From: Panacagrimonas sp.
Lineage (GTDB): Bacteria > Pseudomonadota > Gammaproteobacteria > Nevskiales > Nevskiaceae
Reading direction: 5' to 3'
DNA: 64,000 bases
Assembly: GCF_020697055.1 (NCBI RefSeq)
Contig: NZ_JAJFBP010000029.1
Location: forward strand, 1 to 64,000
Position 1 is the first letter of the stretch, and the number at the start of each line of letters is the position of its first letter. Shown one piece after another: positions 61,921 through 64,000 of the stretch. Under the pieces are notes generated by a model. The model worked only from the letters and a program-made list of their open reading frames with translations, did no database searches and was not told the DNA's origin. Both the position numbers and the translations under genes were made by a program.

Positions 61921-63177
61921 TCAGGACGCGCGCTTGTCGTCGGAAGACGACGATTTGCCCGCGACGGGATTGAAGAGATCGGTGAGGTTTCCGCCGAGTC
62001 GGTAGTTCTTGAACGGGCGCATCGCATCGCGCCGCTCCTGCATCTGCGAGGTGCAGCGCACGGTCCAGCAGTACGGCTCCATCCAGGTGAACTTGCCGGC
62101 CTGGGCGAGATCGGCGACGACCTGCTTCTTGCCGGTCTTCTCCTCGAACTCGTGCGGATCGGCGACGCCGCTCATCACGCGCCCGGTGAGCCGTTCGAGC
62201 GCGGCACGCGCTTCGGGCCGCAGTTCGACGCCGTTGGCCTTGGCGAAGGCCGCGATCATCGTCAGCGGCGGCAGCGAATAGTTGTGGTACGAGAGCGCGC
62301 GCGTGTCGCGCTTGAGCTCGTTGGGCAGATACCCGTCGACGTCGATCTGCGTCATCGCGACGTCGAACTGCTTGAGCGACCAGTCGAACAGGTCGCGGCG
62401 ATCGGTGGCCACCGCCACCGCCATCACGGCCCACGCGGCCCAGTATTCGTGGTTGTTGACCTTCTCGAGCGGCAGGTCCTTCCATTCCTTGACGACGCGA
62501 TCGGCGACGTTCGACATCCAGCTCTCGACGCTGCGCGACAGCTCGGGCTTGTCGGCCAGCGGCTGCGAGGTGGAGAACTTCAGCCGCACGTAGGAGGACG
62601 CAACGCTGCCCAGCGCCCATTTGCGCACCGACTTGCCGGTGTGGTTCGAGGCCTCGCCGAGCAGCGCCTTGGCCCCTGCCCACTGCTGCAGCAGGCCGAG
62701 GGCACAGCTCAGCGCTTCGGGACTGCCGCTACGCATGTACTCGTCGACCTGCTGGCTCACGCCTTTTTCGAACGCGGTGATCGGCGCGGTCTTGGTCCGG
62801 TAGCGCTTCTCCGACTCGGTGTTGAGATCGTCGCGCGCCTTGTCGGAACCCTCGTACTTGCTCGCGAACTCGAGGGTCTCGGTGTACGGACGTGCATCGG
62901 CAGCCGGACACGGCCGCTTGCGCGCCTTGCCCTCGCCGACCGCGGCCACGAAGCCGGCGGGCGGCACCAGGGCGCCGGCGCCCGAACGCGCGCCGACGGG
63001 CATCGCGGTGGCCACGCGCAGCGTCGCCGCTGCGGGCGCTTTCATCGCGCCCGCGTCCACGCTCGCCGCGTCGCAGGCCGGCAGGCCGACGAGGCCCGCG
63101 AGCAGCAGCGCCGCGCCGAAGCCGGACATCCGCGTGCGTACATGGGGGAGCGTCGTCGTGGCCGCCGTGCGCTTCAT
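61921..63177 (-). CDS. algL: Alginate lyase
   Basis: 418 residues. Polysaccharide lyase family 5 periplasmic poly(M) lyase with KVNNHEYWAAW (active-site Asn-His-Tyr region), DGYLPNELKRDTRALSYHNYSLPPL (Arg, Tyr, His), typical of the AlgL family. The N terminus has a lipobox-like LVGLPAC at about 29-35, so the protein could be a lipoprotein rather than fully soluble, unlike Pseudomonas AlgL. A disordered Ala/Pro-rich linker precedes the domain. ATG 63177 overlaps the preceding stop (ATGA). Confidence 0.88.
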   Translation of the reverse strand: MKRTAATTTLPHVRTRMSGFGAALLLAGLVGLPACDAASVDAGAMKAPAAATLRVATAMPVGARSGAGALVPPAGFVAAVGEGKARKRPCPAADARPYTETLEFASKYEGSDKARDDLNTESEKRYRTKTAPITAFEKGVSQQVDEYMRSGSPEALSCALGLLQQWAGAKALLGEASNHTGKSVRKWALGSVASSYVRLKFSTSQPLADKPELSRSVESWMSNVADRVVKEWKDLPLEKVNNHEYWAAWAVMAVAVATDRRDLFDWSLKQFDVAMTQIDVDGYLPNELKRDTRALSYHNYSLPPLTMIAAFAKANGVELRPEARAALERLTGRVMSGVADPHEFEEKTGKKQVVADLAQAGKFTWMEPYCWTVRCTSQMQERRDAMRPFKNYRLGGNLTDLFNPVAGKSSSSDDKRAS

Positions 63178-64000
63178 TGCGCACCTCCGGATCCCGCGGC
63201 CTCGAGTCCTGCGACCCGCGCGCCGGCGTTGGTGGAGTGGAGCCGCGCCTTCTTCGGCGACGGCGCAACCGAAGCCGAGTTCGCGGCAGGCGTCATCGAG
63301 CAGATGCGCGCGCGCAGCTTCTGCGGTTGCACCACCGCGGGTGCCACCGGCGCGGCGGCCACCGGCGCGGCACTGGGGATCAGCGGCGCGGCTGCCGGCG
63401 GCTGCACCTCGGGCGGCGCGAGCTCGACGTCCAGGCCCAGGAAGGTCTGGTTGGCGTAGTCGCCGTCGCTGCGCATCTCCGCGACGAAGCGACCCTTCAG
63501 CGAAGGTCCGCGCGGCGCATGGTCGATGCGCAACTTGTCCTTGCTGCCGGTCGTGTACCAGATCTGTCCACGCAGCTCCTTGGTCGCCGGATCGGCGAAC
63601 TGCAGGTCGAGCACGTAGTTGCGTCCCTTGATCGGACGCACCGCGCCGCCGCCGTTGAACAGCACCTCGTTGTTGCCCTGCTTGAGCGTCACTTCGCGCT
63701 CGAGCACGATCGTCTTTCCGTTGCAGCCGTCGGTGAGCATCGGGACGATCTGGCGATACGTGATCGGATCGCTCAGATCGTGGTAGTGCTCCATTTCCCA
63801 CAACAGGATCTTGGGCGGATTGGTGCGGAACTCCTCGCTGCTGACGTACGCCAGCAGCGATCCGTCGATACCGCCGCCGACGATCGAGGCGTTGAGCACG
63901 TCGGCCTGGAGTTCCTCGGATAGGAAACCCGAGAAGTTGTACTGCGGCTCGCTGTTGCTGGTGCCGATCAGCGTGATCTGCGGCACCGACTCGTCGCCCA
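63174..64000 (-). CDS. algX: AlgX-like alginate O-acetyltransferase/export protein, C-terminal part
   Basis: Open to the right edge; the codon at 63986 is an internal Val (GDESVPQITL), so the start lies outside the window. The SGNH-type motif TLIGTSNSEPQYNFSGFLSEEL supplies the catalytic Ser, followed by TNPPKILLWEMEHYHDL and a beta-rich carbohydrate-binding module (KGRNYVLDLQFADPATKEL) ending near residue 200 of the visible part. The tail is Pro/Ala-rich (about 70 residues). Family and order fit AlgX of the alginate locus; AlgJ is a less likely alternative. Overlaps the algL start. Confidence 0.75.
   Translation of the reverse strand, partial: GDESVPQITLIGTSNSEPQYNFSGFLSEELQADVLNASIVGGGIDGSLLAYVSSEEFRTNPPKILLWEMEHYHDLSDPITYRQIVPMLTDGCNGKTIVLEREVTLKQGNNEVLFNGGGAVRPIKGRNYVLDLQFADPATKELRGQIWYTTGSKDKLRIDHAPRGPSLKGRFVAEMRSDGDYANQTFLGLDVELAPPEVQPPAAAPLIPSAAPVAAAPVAPAVVQPQKLRARICSMTPAANSASVAPSPKKARLHSTNAGARVAGLEAAGSGGAQ

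Overview
This is a high-GC gammaproteobacterial chromosome segment, most likely Xanthomonadales (Lysobacteraceae or Rhodanobacteraceae). The evidence is the complete atpIBEFHAGDC operon followed by glmU, the parA/parB/rsmG block, waaA and LpxL-type lipid A genes, and several families of short palindromic intergenic repeats typical of that group. The assignment rests on gene order and protein resemblance only. No rRNA or tRNA gene was found.

Layout. 1-6036 (+): a catabolic operon built around 2-aminophenol ring cleavage (amnC end, YtcJ-like amidohydrolase, amnD, amnB, amnA, amidase). 6052-15187 (-): DUF2834 protein, glmU and the nine-gene ATP synthase operon. 15495-22108 (-): a short-chain dehydrogenase, parB, parA, rsmG, an L,D-transpeptidase, a TPR protein and a lipid A acyltransferase. 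22201-32765 (+): waaA, then the four-gene ligase-associated DNA repair cassette (MBL-fold exonuclease, ATP-dependent ligase, Lhr-like helicase, PdeM phosphoesterase). This cassette is split by two opposite-strand genes (a beta-propeller-like secreted protein and rarD). 32788-38642: zinc metallopeptidase ypfJ, tgt, a LuxR regulator, a broken OB-fold gene, a haloacid dehalogenase, a GFA-type zinc protein, a lipoprotein and a small secreted protein. 38704-50293: a HemL-like aminotransferase (+) facing the operon glpD-holA-proA-nadD-rsfS-rlmH (-), then oligopeptidase A and a membrane module ending in lemA. 50434-52678 (+): lipoprotein esterase, gamma carbonic anhydrase, gpmA. 52695-57091 (-): a YeaQ-like protein, a zinc-uptake operon (small Cys/His protein, porin, znuA, znuB) without an ATPase gene, and a small HExxH protein. 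57194-58376 (+): an MFS transporter whose first codons are frameshifted. 58571-64000 (-): GDP-mannose and alginate genes (algX partial, algL, manC/algA, manB/algC).

How the genes work together. The first operon should take 2-aminophenol to 4-oxalocrotonate, with the amidohydrolase and amidase plausibly releasing the aminophenol from an amide or cyclic carbamate. The repair cassette couples unwinding, two nucleases and nick sealing. The right edge makes GDP-mannose and belongs to an alginate export locus that continues beyond the window.

The most unusual features are these. A GCAAAG-type palindrome lies directly upstream of every gene of the repair cassette. A different palindromic repeat sits in frame inside the ligase coding sequence. 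The L,D-transpeptidase has a signal peptide that can only be reached from a non-AUG start. The zinc operon lacks its ATPase gene.
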